Part shown: positions 34,473 through 44,283 of the stretch, piece by piece
How positions within the stretch are numbered: position 1 is the first letter of the stretch
How the letters are laid out: each line of letters starts with the position of its first letter
Assembly (NCBI RefSeq): GCF_024490875.1
Contig: NZ_JACCLX010000008.1
Location: 28,013 to 92,012, forward strand
Source: Methanocaldococcus sp.
Lineage (GTDB): Archaea > AGJL01 > Methanococci > Methanococcales > Methanocaldococcaceae
DNA: 64,000 nt
Direction of reading: 5' to 3'
Notes under the pieces: model-generated
Seen by the model: the letters and a program-made list of their open reading frames with translations, nothing else
Databases searched by the model: none
What the model was told of the DNA's origin: nothing
Position numbers and translations under genes: made by a program

Positions 34473-35153
34473 ATGCTAAAAGAGATATTGTTGGGAAATG
34501 CTGAAAAACAAACGATAACTCAAATTTATGGTCCCCCAGGAGTTGGTAAAACAAATATTTGCATTATAAATTCAATAAATGCAAGTAAATTTGGGAAAGT
34601 TATATATATAGACACTGAGGGTGGCTTGTCAATAGAAAGAATAAAGCAAATATCTCCAAATGATTACCAAAAAGTTTTAGAGAATATGATAATATACGAT
34701 GTCTTTGATTTTTATGAGCAAGATAAAATTATACAGAAGGAAGTTCCTCTAATAGCCAAAAATGCAAGTTTAATTGTAGTTGATAACATAACTTCTTTGT
34801 ATAGATTAGAGTTAGGTAATGAGGCTAACAAAAATATTATGCTCAATAAAATGCTTGGTAATCAAGTAAAAACTTTATTAAAAATAGCTAAAACCTACAA
34901 CTTAGCAGTTTTAATAACAAATCAAGTTAGAGAGACAGTCAATGGCTTTGAAGCTTCTGGGGGTTCTTTATTGGAATATTGGAGTAAATGCATAGTTAGA
35001 TTAGAGAAAATTAATAGCGAAGAAAGATTGGCAATATTAGAAAAACATAGACATGCTGGAGAGGAAAAGGTTAAATTTAGAATTGTTGAAAGAGGAATAG
35101 AAATTAATAAATTACATTATTCCAAAGGTATCTCCTCTAAGTCCTCTTCTTAA
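34473..35153 (+). CDS. radB: DNA repair and recombination protein RadB
   Basis: RecA/RadA paralogue of 226 residues without the N-terminal RadA domain. Walker A GPPGVGKTNICI, Walker B ASLIVVDNITSLYR, and ITNQVRETVNGFEASGGSLL. Family is a RadA mediator in Euryarchaeota. The last 42 bases overlap the end of the convergent comA gene. Twelve bases after frhD. Confidence 0.93.
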   Translation: MLKEILLGNAEKQTITQIYGPPGVGKTNICIINSINASKFGKVIYIDTEGGLSIERIKQISPNDYQKVLENMIIYDVFDFYEQDKIIQKEVPLIAKNASLIVVDNITSLYRLELGNEANKNIMLNKMLGNQVKTLLKIAKTYNLAVLITNQVRETVNGFEASGGSLLEYWSKCIVRLEKINSEERLAILEKHRHAGEEKVKFRIVERGIEINKLHYSKGISSKSSS

Positions 35154-35867
35154 TGTTTCTAAACTTATAACTTCATCAAAGGCAATATTTGCCAAATTTA
35201 CAGAACTACCTAATTTTAATATAAAGCCTACCTGTTGATTTTTATGTGGTGCCTCAAATATGACTTTATTTACATTTACATTTTTTATTAATATATTTAA
35301 TTCTTTCTCCTTAATTTTTCCTTCTTTATCAAATAAGCCAATACATTTACCGCTTTCTCTACCTTCAATAATAACATAATCTGCTCCACTATCTAAATCA
35401 AAGTTTATTAATTTAATTCTATCTTCTATTGTTAATTTTTTATCTTTTTCAGGTAATTTTTTTCCTACTTCAGTTAATACTATAAATCCATAGTCTTTAG
35501 ATTTTTCTATAGCAAATTTTCTTTCTTCTAAACTAATGTCTAAGGAACCGTCAGATATTTCCACAGCGTTAAAGCCCAAATTGTTACATTCATTCAAAAA
35601 TTCATCAAATTTATTTTTAAAATATGCATACTCAAATAATGTGCCTCCTGGATAAACTTTAATGTCCCAATCATTGTAATATTTAATTTTTTCAATAATT
35701 ACATCTCTATCAATAACAGCAGAAGTTCCCCATCCAAGTTTTACAAAGTCTATATAGTCACCACAAACTTTTAAGTAATCTTCTACATACTTTGGGGGTA
35801 ATCCTTTATCTAAAACAACTGTTAAACCTCTCTTATATTTATTATTTAAAAATTCAAATGCTTTCAA
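35112..35867 (-). CDS. comA: (2R)-phospho-3-sulfolactate synthase
   Basis: First committed enzyme of coenzyme M synthesis: adds sulfite to phosphoenolpyruvate. 251-residue TIM barrel with GLTVVLDKGLPPKYVEDYL, KLGWGTSAVIDRDVI, VYPGGTLFEYAYFKNK, AVEISDGSLDISLEER and VIIEGRESGKCIGLFD. Divergent from comD across a 166-base region carrying a perfect palindrome; its 3' end overlaps radB by 42 bases. Confidence 0.95.
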   Translation of the reverse strand: MKAFEFLNNKYKRGLTVVLDKGLPPKYVEDYLKVCGDYIDFVKLGWGTSAVIDRDVIIEKIKYYNDWDIKVYPGGTLFEYAYFKNKFDEFLNECNNLGFNAVEISDGSLDISLEERKFAIEKSKDYGFIVLTEVGKKLPEKDKKLTIEDRIKLINFDLDSGADYVIIEGRESGKCIGLFDKEGKIKEKELNILIKNVNVNKVIFEAPHKNQQVGFILKLGSSVNLANIAFDEVISLETLRRGLRGDTFGIM

Positions 35868-35949
35868 ATTTTCACCTCATAATGTTTAACCATGTCTTTT
35901 AAGGAAATTTTTATAAACAATTTTTCTTATAATATAAATTTATTGTAAA

Positions 35950-35969
35950 ATCATAAAAAGTTTTATGAT
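35950..35969. promoter_or_regulatory. Palindrome between comA and comD
   Basis: ATCATAAAA-AG-TTTTATGAT, perfect 9-base arms, near the middle of the divergent comA/comD region (81 bases from comA, 64 from comD). Could be a shared operator for the coenzyme M genes; AT-rich, so some chance occurrence is possible. Confidence 0.45.
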
Positions 35970-36033
35970 GATTAACTATATATTTTTTATGCATTGATAG
36001 ATAGAACAAACTTATTGTAGAGAGGAGATTATT

Positions 36034-36540
36034 ATGAGAGGTAGTTTAGCAATATACAAAGCATTAAAAGAGTCAAATATTGACTTTATTTGCTCTGTTC
36101 CATGTGCAAACCTAAAAAATCTAATAAAATTAGTTGAGGAAGATGAAAATATAAGATATATCCCAACAACGAGAGAAGAAGAGGCTTTTGGAATATGTGC
36201 CGGAGCCTATTTGGCTGGAAAGAAAACAGCAATATTAATGCAAAATTCTGGAATTGGGAATTCAATAAATGCTATTGCCTCATTATATAAAACTTTTCAA
36301 ATCCCTACTTTATTGATAATAAGCCATAGAGGAGATTTAAAAGAACAAATTCCCGCTCAAATACCTATGGGAAGATGGATCACAAAATTATTGGATGTTT
36401 GTGAAATCCCTACTTACAAACCAAAGACTCCAGAAGAAGCATATAAACTAATAAAATATGCCTCATCATATATGTTTAAAATTTCATATCCTGTGGCTTT
36501 ATTGTTTGACGCTCTATATTGGGAGTATGACTTAGAATAA
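36034..36540 (+). CDS. comD: Sulfopyruvate decarboxylase alpha subunit
   Basis: 168 residues; with ComE it decarboxylates sulfopyruvate to sulfoacetaldehyde in coenzyme M synthesis. It corresponds to the pyrimidine-binding half of a ThDP enzyme: TREEEAFGICAGAYLAGKKT with the conserved Glu, ILMQNSGIGNSINAIASLY, SHRGDLKEQIPAQ. AGAGGAGAT precedes the ATG. Followed at 16 bases by comE. Confidence 0.95.
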   Translation: MRGSLAIYKALKESNIDFICSVPCANLKNLIKLVEEDENIRYIPTTREEEAFGICAGAYLAGKKTAILMQNSGIGNSINAIASLYKTFQIPTLLIISHRGDLKEQIPAQIPMGRWITKLLDVCEIPTYKPKTPEEAYKLIKYASSYMFKISYPVALLFDALYWEYDLE

Positions 36541-36556
36541 TTTAAATGTGATAAAT

Positions 36557-37120
36557 ATGCTTCCAAGAAGGATAGACATAATTAAAAAAATTGTTGAAAA
36601 TGTTAGAGAGAAAGAAATAATAGTTAGCAATATAGGAATTCCTTCTAAGGAGTTGTATTATGTGAAAGATAGAGAAAGAAACTTTTATATGCTTGGTTCA
36701 ATGGGATTAGCCTCTTCTATTGGTTTAGGTTTGGCTTTAAATTGCAAAGACAAAGTTATAGTTATTGATGGTGATGGCTCAATATTGATGAATCTCGGCT
36801 CTCTATCTACAATAGGATATACTAATCCAAAAAATTATATATTGGTTATAGTTGATAATTCATCTTATGGCTCTACTGGTAATCAAAAAACTCAAACAAG
36901 TAAAAATACTAACTTAGAGATTGTAGCAAAAGGTTGTGGTTTAGAAGCAGTAACAACATACACCTTAGAAGAGTTTGAAAAAGAATTTAAAAAGGCATTA
37001 AAAGAAAATAAATGTAGAGTTATTATTGCTAAGGCAACTCCATACAATGAAAAATGTCCTAACATAGAAATTCCACCTGTTGTTTTAAAATATAGATTTA
37101 TGGAGGCTTTAAAAAAGTGA
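36557..37120 (+). CDS. comE: Sulfopyruvate decarboxylase beta subunit
   Basis: Pyrophosphate-binding half of the ThDP enzyme, about 187 residues: IDGDGSILMNLGSL with the Mg-binding GDG...N pattern (VDNSSYGSTGNQ supplies the Asn), and MLGSMGLASSIGLGLAL. ATGTGATA ahead of ATG 36557 makes it the better start than GTG 36548. Pairs with comD. Confidence 0.95.
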   Translation: MLPRRIDIIKKIVENVREKEIIVSNIGIPSKELYYVKDRERNFYMLGSMGLASSIGLGLALNCKDKVIVIDGDGSILMNLGSLSTIGYTNPKNYILVIVDNSSYGSTGNQKTQTSKNTNLEIVAKGCGLEAVTTYTLEEFEKEFKKALKENKCRVIIAKATPYNEKCPNIEIPPVVLKYRFMEALKK

Positions 37121-37124
37121 GAAC

Positions 37125-38066
37125 ATGATTCCAGAAGAGATTTACAAAATTTTAAGAAAACAGAGGTATCAAATATACAACCATATTGGAGTTAAACTAT
37201 GTGGCTGGGTTAGAAAAAAAATGTTAGAAGATAAAAACTGTTATAAATCACAATTTTATGGGATAGAGACGCATAGATGTATCCAATGCACTCCCTCTGT
37301 TATTTGGTGTCAGCAAAATTGTATATTCTGTTGGAGAGTTTTACCAACAGATATAAATATTGACATAAATAAAATTAAAGAGCCAAAATGGGAAGAGCCA
37401 GAGGTAGTTTATGAGAAAATCTTAGAGTTGCATAGAAGAATAATTATGGGTTATGGAGGAGTTATTGATAGAGTTGGAGAAAAGAAATTTAAAGAGGCAT
37501 TAGAGCCAAAGCATGTGGCAATATCTTTATCTGGGGAGCCAACTCTCTATCCATACTTAGACGAGTTAATAAAAATATTCCACAAAAAAGGATTTACAAC
37601 ATTTGTAGTTTCAAATGGAATATTAACTGAGGTTATTGAAAAAATAGAGCCAACTCAACTATATATTTCATTAGATGCCTATGATTTAGAAAGTTATAGA
37701 AGAATATGTAGAGGAAAAGAAGAGTATTGGGGGAGTATTTTAAATACCTTAGACATTTTAAAAGAGAAAAAAAGAACATGTATTAGAACTACATTGGTTA
37801 GAGGTTATAACGATGACATTTTAAAATTTGTTGATCTCTATGAGAGGGCAAATGTCCATTTTATTGAATTAAAGTCATATATGCATGTTGGTTATTCACA
37901 AAAAAGATTAAGTAAGGAGAATATGTTACAACATGAAGAAATTTTGAAATTATCAAAGATTTTAGAGGAAAATAGTTCATATAAGTTAATTGATGATAAC
38001 GAAGATAGTAGAGTTACCCTTTTACAAAATGAAAATAGAAAGATCAATCCAAAAATTTTTGAATAA
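37125..38066 (+). CDS. taw1: 4-demethylwyosine synthase Taw1 (TYW1 type)
   Basis: Radical SAM enzyme of 313 residues making the tricyclic wyosine base at position 37 of tRNA-Phe. The SAM cluster is CQQNCIFCW; a second cluster uses the N-terminal Cys residues (KLCGWV, NCYK, RCIQC). SLSGEPTLYPYLDELI and RTTLVRGYND follow. It lacks the flavodoxin domain of the eukaryotic enzyme, as expected for archaea. 4 bases after comE, probably in the same message. Confidence 0.94.
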   Translation: MIPEEIYKILRKQRYQIYNHIGVKLCGWVRKKMLEDKNCYKSQFYGIETHRCIQCTPSVIWCQQNCIFCWRVLPTDINIDINKIKEPKWEEPEVVYEKILELHRRIIMGYGGVIDRVGEKKFKEALEPKHVAISLSGEPTLYPYLDELIKIFHKKGFTTFVVSNGILTEVIEKIEPTQLYISLDAYDLESYRRICRGKEEYWGSILNTLDILKEKKRTCIRTTLVRGYNDDILKFVDLYERANVHFIELKSYMHVGYSQKRLSKENMLQHEEILKLSKILEENSSYKLIDDNEDSRVTLLQNENRKINPKIFE

Positions 38067-38080
38067 AGAGGGGTGGAATT

Positions 38081-38740
38081 ATTAACTTAAAATTTAGTAA
38101 GAAGGATGTTGCTGAGTGGATAGTATTTTTAATTGTATTGTTTTTAATATGGAGCCACGTAAATGTTGTTGTATCTAACAGTATGTATCCTATTATGAAA
38201 AGAGGTGACTTGGTAGTTGTAGAAAATGCAGGTTTTGAATTTAATCCAAAAGATGTTAAAGTTGGGGATATTGTAGTATATAAAGCTCATTGGCCCTATT
38301 ATCAATCTTTATTGTACAACTTAGATTATAAATTAGGATTAAATCCTATAAAAACCTTGTATATTTTTAACGAGACTACCAATAATAAAATAACAGTAAA
38401 ATACTTAGGTAAATTAAAAACAAATAATGATATCTATAATATAGTTGAGTTATACATTCCAAAAAGCCCCACTATGCCAGTAATTCATAGAGTAATTGAG
38501 AAAGTAAATTTTGATAATAAAACTTACTTTATAATAAAGGGGGATAATAATCCAATAAATGATCCTGAACTTGTTAATGTTAATCAAATAAAGCAGAGAG
38601 TTGTTGTTATAGATGGCCATCCATTAGTAATTCCTTATATTGGCTATCTATCAATATGGCTTAAAGAATATTGGTATATAGTAGTTTTATTTATAGTTCT
38701 ATATTATTTGTATTCATATCTTAGAGGAGGGAAAGAATGA
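38081..38740 (+). CDS. Signal peptidase I, apparent ATT start
   Basis: Membrane serine protease that removes secretory signal peptides; about 219 residues. N-terminal helix WIVFLIVLFLIWSH, catalytic Ser in VVSNSMYPIMKRGDLVVVE, PVIHRVIEKV with the His that replaces Lys in archaea, IIKGDNNPINDPE and a C-terminal helix. AGGGGTGG at 38069-38076 is the only good ribosome site; the codon at the usual distance is ATT 38081, giving INLKFSKKDVAEWI. The first TTG (38138) would remove half the N-terminal anchor and has no ribosome site. No in-frame ATG or GTG precedes the anchor. Confidence 0.8.
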   Translation: MNLKFSKKDVAEWIVFLIVLFLIWSHVNVVVSNSMYPIMKRGDLVVVENAGFEFNPKDVKVGDIVVYKAHWPYYQSLLYNLDYKLGLNPIKTLYIFNETTNNKITVKYLGKLKTNNDIYNIVELYIPKSPTMPVIHRVIEKVNFDNKTYFIIKGDNNPINDPELVNVNQIKQRVVVIDGHPLVIPYIGYLSIWLKEYWYIVVLFIVLYYLYSYLRGGKE

Positions 38741-39345
38741 AAAAATTTTTGTTAATACTTACTTCAATTATATTAATAACTTCAATGTCCATGTGTATTA
38801 ATATGAATGATTATAAAAATTATATATACATTAATGTCTCTGTTAATGGAAATACATCGACGATGGTAAAAGTTCCTTTAAGAGCTACAATTGAAGAAGC
38901 AAAAGAAGTAAAATTAATAAATACTACTGATAAAGAAATTTATAATTATTATCATAATAAAAAACTAATATATATCTGCGGAAACATGAGTTTAAATATG
39001 GACGAGGGTGGAGTGACAATAGTAGATTTAATAACAAAATTAGAGTGGTTTAATCAATTTTACCCTCATAATATTGTTATTGAGTTAAATAGAACCAACT
39101 CTACAGTAACTGTAAAGGCAATATTTGCCAATGGTAAAAAATCAATTGATAAATTAAAAATAAATGAAAGTGAATATTTAATGAAAAACAATAAGACAAT
39201 GGTTATAAAAATCTTAAAGACACAAAATAAAGCGACTATAATGAAAGTAAATAATACATTTATAATTGAAGGTAACAATTTAAAAGAATTGGATAAGGCA
39301 GAGACAAGATTTATAATTGCAATGCTTAAAGGAGAAGTATCATAA
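38737..39345 (+). CDS. Hypothetical secreted or lipid-anchored protein
   Basis: 202 residues: signal sequence [20 protein letters not shown] with a Cys at position 20, which could be a lipid attachment site, then a mainly beta-stranded, Asn/Lys/Thr-rich extracytoplasmic part with several N-glycosylation sequons (NGNTST, NRTNST, NNKTM). No recognised family. Its ATG overlaps the signal peptidase stop (ATGA), so the two are cotranslated. Codon use is ordinary. Confidence 0.6.
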   Translation: MKKFLLILTSIILITSMSMCINMNDYKNYIYINVSVNGNTSTMVKVPLRATIEEAKEVKLINTTDKEIYNYYHNKKLIYICGNMSLNMDEGGVTIVDLITKLEWFNQFYPHNIVIELNRTNSTVTVKAIFANGKKSIDKLKINESEYLMKNNKTMVIKILKTQNKATIMKVNNTFIIEGNNLKELDKAETRFIIAMLKGEVS

Positions 39346-40194
39346 AATCATTAACATCAATTCCCTAACTATTTTTGCGGCAGTTATTGCTGTAATGTTT
39401 GCTGGATCGTAGATAGGAGAAACTTCAACTATGTCAAATCCTACTATTTTATCTTTAACCTTTTTTAATAAATATAAAGAGTTTAAAAGTTCTTTTGTTG
39501 TAAATCCACATGGCTCAGGAGTTCCCGTTCCCGGAGCATAGGCAGGGTCTAAAACATCAATATCAATGGTCAAATATATTAATTTATTTAATTCAATTAT
39601 ATATTTTAAGTCATCTTTATTCATTAAATCCATTTTTAAGTATATGTTATTCTTTTTTGCAAATTCCCATTCTTCTCTATCTCCACTTCTAATTCCAAAT
39701 TGGAAGATATTTTTAGTTAATTCATAAATTCTTCTCATAACACATGCATGAGATAGTTTATTTCCTAAATACTCATCTCTTAAATCACAATGGGCATCGA
39801 ATTGAATGACAATAATATCTTTATAAACATCTTTTACTGCCTTAACTATTGGATATGTTATAGAATGCTCTCCACCAAAGACAATTATTTTTTTACCTTC
39901 CTTTAATATTTCTTTTGATACAGAATAAACTGTATTGAATATCTCTTCCTGATTTCCATATAAATCTAAATCTTTTAAATCGCAGTATTTTAATTCAGAT
40001 AAATCTCTATCTAAAATCGGACTGTAAGTTTCTAATCCCCATGAAGATATTCTTATAGCATTTCCCCCTTCTCTTGTTCCCGGCTTAAATGATGTAGTCC
40101 CATCATATGGAACTGAAAATATAACTCCATCAGATTCTTCAAAGGAACTATTTGCCATCATAAATTTAGATAAATCAATAAAATACTCTTTCAT
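39340..40194 (-). CDS. speB: Agmatinase
   Basis: Hydrolyses agmatine to putrescine and urea. 284-residue ureohydrolase with the binuclear Mn ligands in [24 protein letters not shown] and [20 protein letters not shown]. Last gene of the minus-strand polyamine set (pdaD, speD, speE, speB) in transcription order. Its 3' end overlaps the preceding plus-strand gene by 6 bases. Confidence 0.93.
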   Translation of the reverse strand: MKEYFIDLSKFMMANSSFEESDGVIFSVPYDGTTSFKPGTREGGNAIRISSWGLETYSPILDRDLSELKYCDLKDLDLYGNQEEIFNTVYSVSKEILKEGKKIIVFGGEHSITYPIVKAVKDVYKDIIVIQFDAHCDLRDEYLGNKLSHACVMRRIYELTKNIFQFGIRSGDREEWEFAKKNNIYLKMDLMNKDDLKYIIELNKLIYLTIDIDVLDPAYAPGTGTPEPCGFTTKELLNSLYLLKKVKDKIVGFDIVEVSPIYDPANITAITAAKIVRELMLMIL

Positions 40195-40233
40195 TAAACC
40201 ACCCTTAAAGATTTTAAAGTATAAAAATAAAAT

Positions 40234-41115
40234 TTATTCAAGAACTTTTTTAATAGCATTTTTTAAAAACTTAGGTGTTGCTAAAAAAATACCTTTATGA
40301 ACTTCTTCATCATAATATTTTGTCTCTATATCTTTTAAACATTCTCTAATTTTTTCCTCATCGACATCTAATGGATTGTATTTTTTAGACGCCAATGTAA
40401 AGCTCCAAAATCCACTTGGATATGTAGGCATTGGATATGTGTAAGGCATAATTATCTTAAATCCTGCCTCCTTTAAATATCTACATATGTTTTGTATTAA
40501 ATCTAAGTTATACAATGGGCTTTCAGATTGTTGAACCATAATTCCTTCATCATTTAAACATTTAAATACATTTTTATAGAACTCTTTTTCAAATAAACCC
40601 TTAGCAGGTCCTACAGGATCTGGACAATCTATAATAATAACATCATATTTTTTGTCTGTTTCAGCAACATATTTAATTCCATCAGTTATAATAATATTAA
40701 CCTTCTCATTATCCATTTCACAACTTAGTTTTGGCATATATTTCTTACACGCCTCAATAACCTTTCTATCTAATTCTACAAAATCAACAGATTCCACTGA
40801 TTTATGCTTAACAACTTCCCTAACTGTTCCTCCATCTCCTCCTCCGATAACTAAGACATTTTTAGGGTTAGGATGAGTAAAAAGAGGGATATGGGAAATT
40901 AATTCGTGATATATAAATTCATCTCTTTCAGTAGTTTGAAATGTATTATCCAAAATTAATACTTTTCCAAAATCATAGGTATCAATTATTTCAATTTCTT
41001 GAAACTCGGATTTATCCATATATAAAATGTCCTTTACTCTAATAGAAAGAGCTATATTGTTGTTGTGATACTCTGTAAACCATATATGACATTTAAAATT
41101 ATTATGATTATTCAC
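40234..41115 (-). CDS. speE: Spermidine synthase (polyamine aminopropyltransferase)
   Basis: Moves the aminopropyl group of decarboxylated SAM to putrescine. 293 residues: [85 protein letters not shown]. Start is GTG 41115, overlapping the speD stop (GTGA) and with GGTGAT ahead. Substrate could be agmatine in some thermophiles, but speB nearby points to putrescine. Confidence 0.94.
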   Translation of the reverse strand: MNNHNNFKCHIWFTEYHNNNIALSIRVKDILYMDKSEFQEIEIIDTYDFGKVLILDNTFQTTERDEFIYHELISHIPLFTHPNPKNVLVIGGGDGGTVREVVKHKSVESVDFVELDRKVIEACKKYMPKLSCEMDNEKVNIIITDGIKYVAETDKKYDVIIIDCPDPVGPAKGLFEKEFYKNVFKCLNDEGIMVQQSESPLYNLDLIQNICRYLKEAGFKIIMPYTYPMPTYPSGFWSFTLASKKYNPLDVDEEKIRECLKDIETKYYDEEVHKGIFLATPKFLKNAIKKVLE

Positions 41116-41492
41116 TTTAAATCACCTTCATTTAGTCTTATGCCTCTCTTTAAGTCTAAGATTTCAATATGCTTTGGTTTTAAGAATTCTTTAATTATTG
41201 GTATAGCCTTTGCTGGCTCTACGTGCTCTCCACATGTAAATATATCCATAGCCGCATATCCTAATTCTGGCCATGTGTGTATTGATATGTGACTTTCTGC
41301 TAAAACTGCTACACCAGTAGCTCCTTGAGGGGAAAATTTGTGTGTTTTTACGCATATTAATGTAGCTCCACAAGCCTCTACGCTATCAATTAACATCTTT
41401 TCTATTCCCTCAATGTCATCTAATGCCTCTGGATTGCAACCCCACAATTCTAATATTAAATGCTTTCCTAAGAATTTTAACATTGTTTTCAC
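41112..41492 (-). CDS. speD: S-adenosylmethionine decarboxylase proenzyme (pyruvoyl type)
   Basis: 126-residue class IB proenzyme. Self-cleavage at the Glu-Ser bond in [13 protein letters not shown] would make the pyruvoyl group; catalytic His and Cys in [18 protein letters not shown]. Starts [19 protein letters not shown]. Supplies the aminopropyl donor for speE, with which it overlaps by 4 bases. Confidence 0.95.
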   Translation of the reverse strand: MKTMLKFLGKHLILELWGCNPEALDDIEGIEKMLIDSVEACGATLICVKTHKFSPQGATGVAVLAESHISIHTWPELGYAAMDIFTCGEHVEPAKAIPIIKEFLKPKHIEILDLKRGIRLNEGDLK

Positions 41493-41595
41493 CTCCTATA
41501 ATAATTAGATTCTTAATAAATATAATTCTTTAAATTATAAATTATCTTTAATAACTATTAATTAGTAAATTAAATTTAAATACAATATTTAAATT

Positions 41596-42093
41596 TTATT
41601 TATACCATAATGCCGCTGCTGCAAAAGCACATCCTAATTTTTCAACTGTGTGTTCAACTGCAATAGATTCAATTCTCTCTAATTCCCAACCTCTCATTTC
41701 GAAACCTATTTTTGCCATTTCTTTAACAGTTTTTTCTGCCTCTTTTTTTGAACATTTCCCTTCAAATTCCATTATTAGGCCACATAGATTTTTATCTTTT
41801 GGAATTGCTACACTAACAGCCGCTGAAATAGTTTCTCCTGGGACATCACTAATAATATACCCATAGGCCGTAGGAACTAACGCTCCCATAGGTAGTTTAG
41901 GTAATGGAACTATTTCAGCATTCGGTGGCATTATACTACTTATTCTAATTAAATTTACATTTCCTATTCCAGCATTTAATAAAGCTCCATCAAAAGCATT
42001 TAAAGGTGTTTTTCCTTCGCTACTACCTGCAACTAAAGAAACTGTATTTGGAAGTTTAAAATATGCATTTAATGGATTTATCTCGCCAACCAT
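41596..42093 (-). CDS. pdaD: Pyruvoyl-dependent arginine decarboxylase proenzyme
   Basis: Makes agmatine from arginine. 165 residues; cleavage before Ser in [12 protein letters not shown] (Ser-Ser pair) generates the pyruvoyl chain; preceding [20 protein letters not shown] contributes to the active site. GGAGGTG precedes the ATG. Heads the polyamine set, about 100 bases upstream of speD. argC in the same window belongs to arginine supply. Confidence 0.95.
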   Translation of the reverse strand: MVGEINPLNAYFKLPNTVSLVAGSSEGKTPLNAFDGALLNAGIGNVNLIRISSIMPPNAEIVPLPKLPMGALVPTAYGYIISDVPGETISAAVSVAIPKDKNLCGLIMEFEGKCSKKEAEKTVKEMAKIGFEMRGWELERIESIAVEHTVEKLGCAFAAAALWYK

Positions 42094-42353
42094 TCAATGC
42101 ACCTCCAAGAATAAAAATTTTTCTCAATTTATAAACGATTATATATAATTGACATAAGATTTTTTAGTGTAAATAAGGATTACTTATATATAAACTCTTC
42201 GGTATAAAAATAAACTGAAAATTTTCAATATTTTATATAAAAAAAAGATAAATTATACCTTATTTTTAATTAAATTTTAAAAATTTGTAAAAAAAGTAAT
42301 TTTAAGGTTATATTTTTGTGTATATATATTCAATTACTAAAATATATTTAAAT
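42094..42353. other. Upstream region of pdaD with strong TATA box
   Basis: 260 bases without a gene. Minus-strand TTTATATATAAG at 42183-42194, preceded by CCGAAGAG, is a consensus TATA box; a second, weaker one (ATTATATATAAT) lies near 42139-42150. Leader to pdaD would be 65-100 bases. Nothing else recognised. Confidence 0.5.
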
Positions 42354-43028
42354 TTAAACTAAAAACTCTTTTTCTCTTAATATATTTTCAACAGTCTTTC
42401 CTAAATAATCATCCTTAGAAATAACTCCATAAGGATAAACATAAACTTTATCTTCAATGTTTATTCTTGGATACTCTGGCTCAATAGTAACCTCCTCTAA
42501 TAAGCATCTTTTTAAATAGTTTGCTGTTTTTGTAAGATTCATTAACTTTGGTGGTTTGTATGGTGGATTATTTTTTAAAAAATTCCATTTAGTTTCATAA
42601 TAAACAATGTAATCTGGATTAAATAATAAAACTACGTCTCCATGTATCTCTAAAACCAAAGTCCATGAAAAAACTCCCCTTGTAAATCCTAATAATCTTC
42701 CTAAATAAGATGTTTTTGGAGATTCATAATAAACTTTTACAGTTCTACCAACAATTCTTGATAATGCTTCCTTAATATGTACATTTTTCGGATTTGTAGG
42801 GAGAGAGGTTTTAGGAATAACATTTATTGGAACACAGTTTAATGGTCTTATCATATGCAAAGCTAAAAGGGGATAAAAATAGATATGATCTTTTTTATTT
42901 TTCATTACGATTCCTTCTAATGGCCCATTAAAATCAGCCTTTAAAACCTTCCCTCTATATGTATTAAAAGATTTGTTTAATGTAAATTCACCAATCATTT
43001 CTTTTCTTAATGTATATTTTGGTCTCAA
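42354..43028 (-). CDS. Conserved hypothetical protein next to ftr
   Basis: 224-residue soluble protein; beta-rich first part with HIYFYPLLALHMIRPLN and VGRTVKVYYESPKTSYLGRL, then a Pro/Lys-rich stretch (NNPPYKPPKLMN) and an acidic tail. I do not recognise a domain. It lies between pdaD and ftr, where I recall an unknown gene in M. jannaschii as well (MJ0319), all on the minus strand, with its own upstream region of 134 bases. Confidence 0.55.
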   Translation of the reverse strand: MRPKYTLRKEMIGEFTLNKSFNTYRGKVLKADFNGPLEGIVMKNKKDHIYFYPLLALHMIRPLNCVPINVIPKTSLPTNPKNVHIKEALSRIVGRTVKVYYESPKTSYLGRLLGFTRGVFSWTLVLEIHGDVVLLFNPDYIVYYETKWNFLKNNPPYKPPKLMNLTKTANYLKRCLLEEVTIEPEYPRINIEDKVYVYPYGVISKDDYLGKTVENILREKEFLV

Positions 43029-43162
43029 ACCAAAAACCTCCTATGGTTTTATTTAAAGTAATATCTCATATAAGTATAAACAGTTATAAATATTTTTAAA
43101 TTTTTGTTATTATAAAATATTTATTTTTATTCAAAAAAGATAATTAAAAAAGAAAAATATAG

Positions 43163-44068
43163 TTACTCAAATAATTCATGTAATTTTATTTGGTATTTTC
43201 CTAATTTACCTCCATAGTTTCCAGCAGTAATTTTTTTAACTCCTGAAACTCTTGTAGCTGCTAATATACCTTGTTTCATAGCCTCTTTTACTGATTCTTC
43301 ATCAATACCATCAATTACTATTTCATAAACTCCATTTACATCTTCAGGAATTTCTGAATCTTCTACAACATTTTTTAATGTTGGACACATTTTATGATTT
43401 GTTGTAGCAACCATAAATTTATATTTTGGATTACTTGCTCCTACTTTACTTCCTGATGCAACAATTCCTCCGGGGAATGGAGTTATAACTCCCTTTACTG
43501 ACGAAATAGCATTTACTGCTGCCTCAGCTGCTATTAAAGCAGTAGCGTTAGTGTCAGCCATTATAAAGAAGTTTCCTCCAGCCACACCTTTTTTAACTCC
43601 AAATTTTGCTTCTGTTATAAATTCCCCTCCCATAATTGGTATTCTATATACTTTTCTACCATACAATTCATCCTTCTTCTCATAACCATCTCCGAAAAAC
43701 TTTAATTTAAATCCTACTTTTAATTTATCCTCTGCCATGTCACCCATAGCATCAAAAATAGCTGTTGTTGGGCATGTTAAAACACACTGTCCTAATCTTT
43801 CTAACATTTGATGTTCTAATTCTGATTTTTTAGGATGGCAGATTTGTATTATAAAGCCTGGTCTTCCATCTGGAGTTTTTGATGGAGGAACATATTTTTC
43901 AATTCCAGCTTCTGCTGGACACATAATAACTGAACATCCAAAACCAGTAGCTTCTGTAGCGGCAATTTTTGCCCATCTTTTAGTAGATGCTGTTATTAAA
44001 ACTCTTGATACCCATATTGGAAATGCTTCTGCAAAAGTATCTTCAATATATACTCCATTTATTTCCAT
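43163..44068 (-). CDS. ftr: Formylmethanofuran:tetrahydromethanopterin formyltransferase
   Basis: Second step of CO2 reduction to methane: moves formyl from methanofuran to H4MPT. 301 residues from [20 protein letters not shown] to the C-terminal [12 protein letters not shown]. Landmarks include [20 protein letters not shown] and GMHGASL-free Ftr-type loops such as [20 protein letters not shown] and [25 protein letters not shown] fixes the start at ATG 44068; the frame extends upstream to 44116 without a ribosome site. Confidence 0.96.
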   Translation of the reverse strand: MEINGVYIEDTFAEAFPIWVSRVLITASTKRWAKIAATEATGFGCSVIMCPAEAGIEKYVPPSKTPDGRPGFIIQICHPKKSELEHQMLERLGQCVLTCPTTAIFDAMGDMAEDKLKVGFKLKFFGDGYEKKDELYGRKVYRIPIMGGEFITEAKFGVKKGVAGGNFFIMADTNATALIAAEAAVNAISSVKGVITPFPGGIVASGSKVGASNPKYKFMVATTNHKMCPTLKNVVEDSEIPEDVNGVYEIVIDGIDEESVKEAMKQGILAATRVSGVKKITAGNYGGKLGKYQIKLHELFE

Positions 44069-44138
44069 GCTATCCCTCCAACATATATATGTTAATCTAT
44101 TTTTTATTAATAGCAATAAATAATTTAACTTAGGGATT

Positions 44139-44208
44139 ATTAATACCTTATCATTTATTTTTTAATAATTTATGTATTTAAAAATATGAGCATATTAATA
44201 ACTTATCA
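44139..44208. promoter_or_regulatory. Direct repeat upstream of ftr / DUF211 gene
   Basis: ATTAATACCTTATCA at 44139-44153 and ATTAATAACTTATCA at 44194-44208, 14 of 15 bases identical, 55 bases apart in the divergent region between ftr and the DUF211 gene. Might bind a regulator; AT-rich, so weak evidence. Confidence 0.3.
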
Positions 44209-44283
44209 ATAATTTTAAATAACCTATATTGTAACTATAATTAATTTAGAAAACATCAAAAATAATATTTTAGAGGGATATAT

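Noticed and set aside
38138..38740. TTG 38138 as start of the signal peptidase
   Set aside because: No ribosome site, and it would remove half of the membrane anchor that the upstream in-frame sequence supplies.
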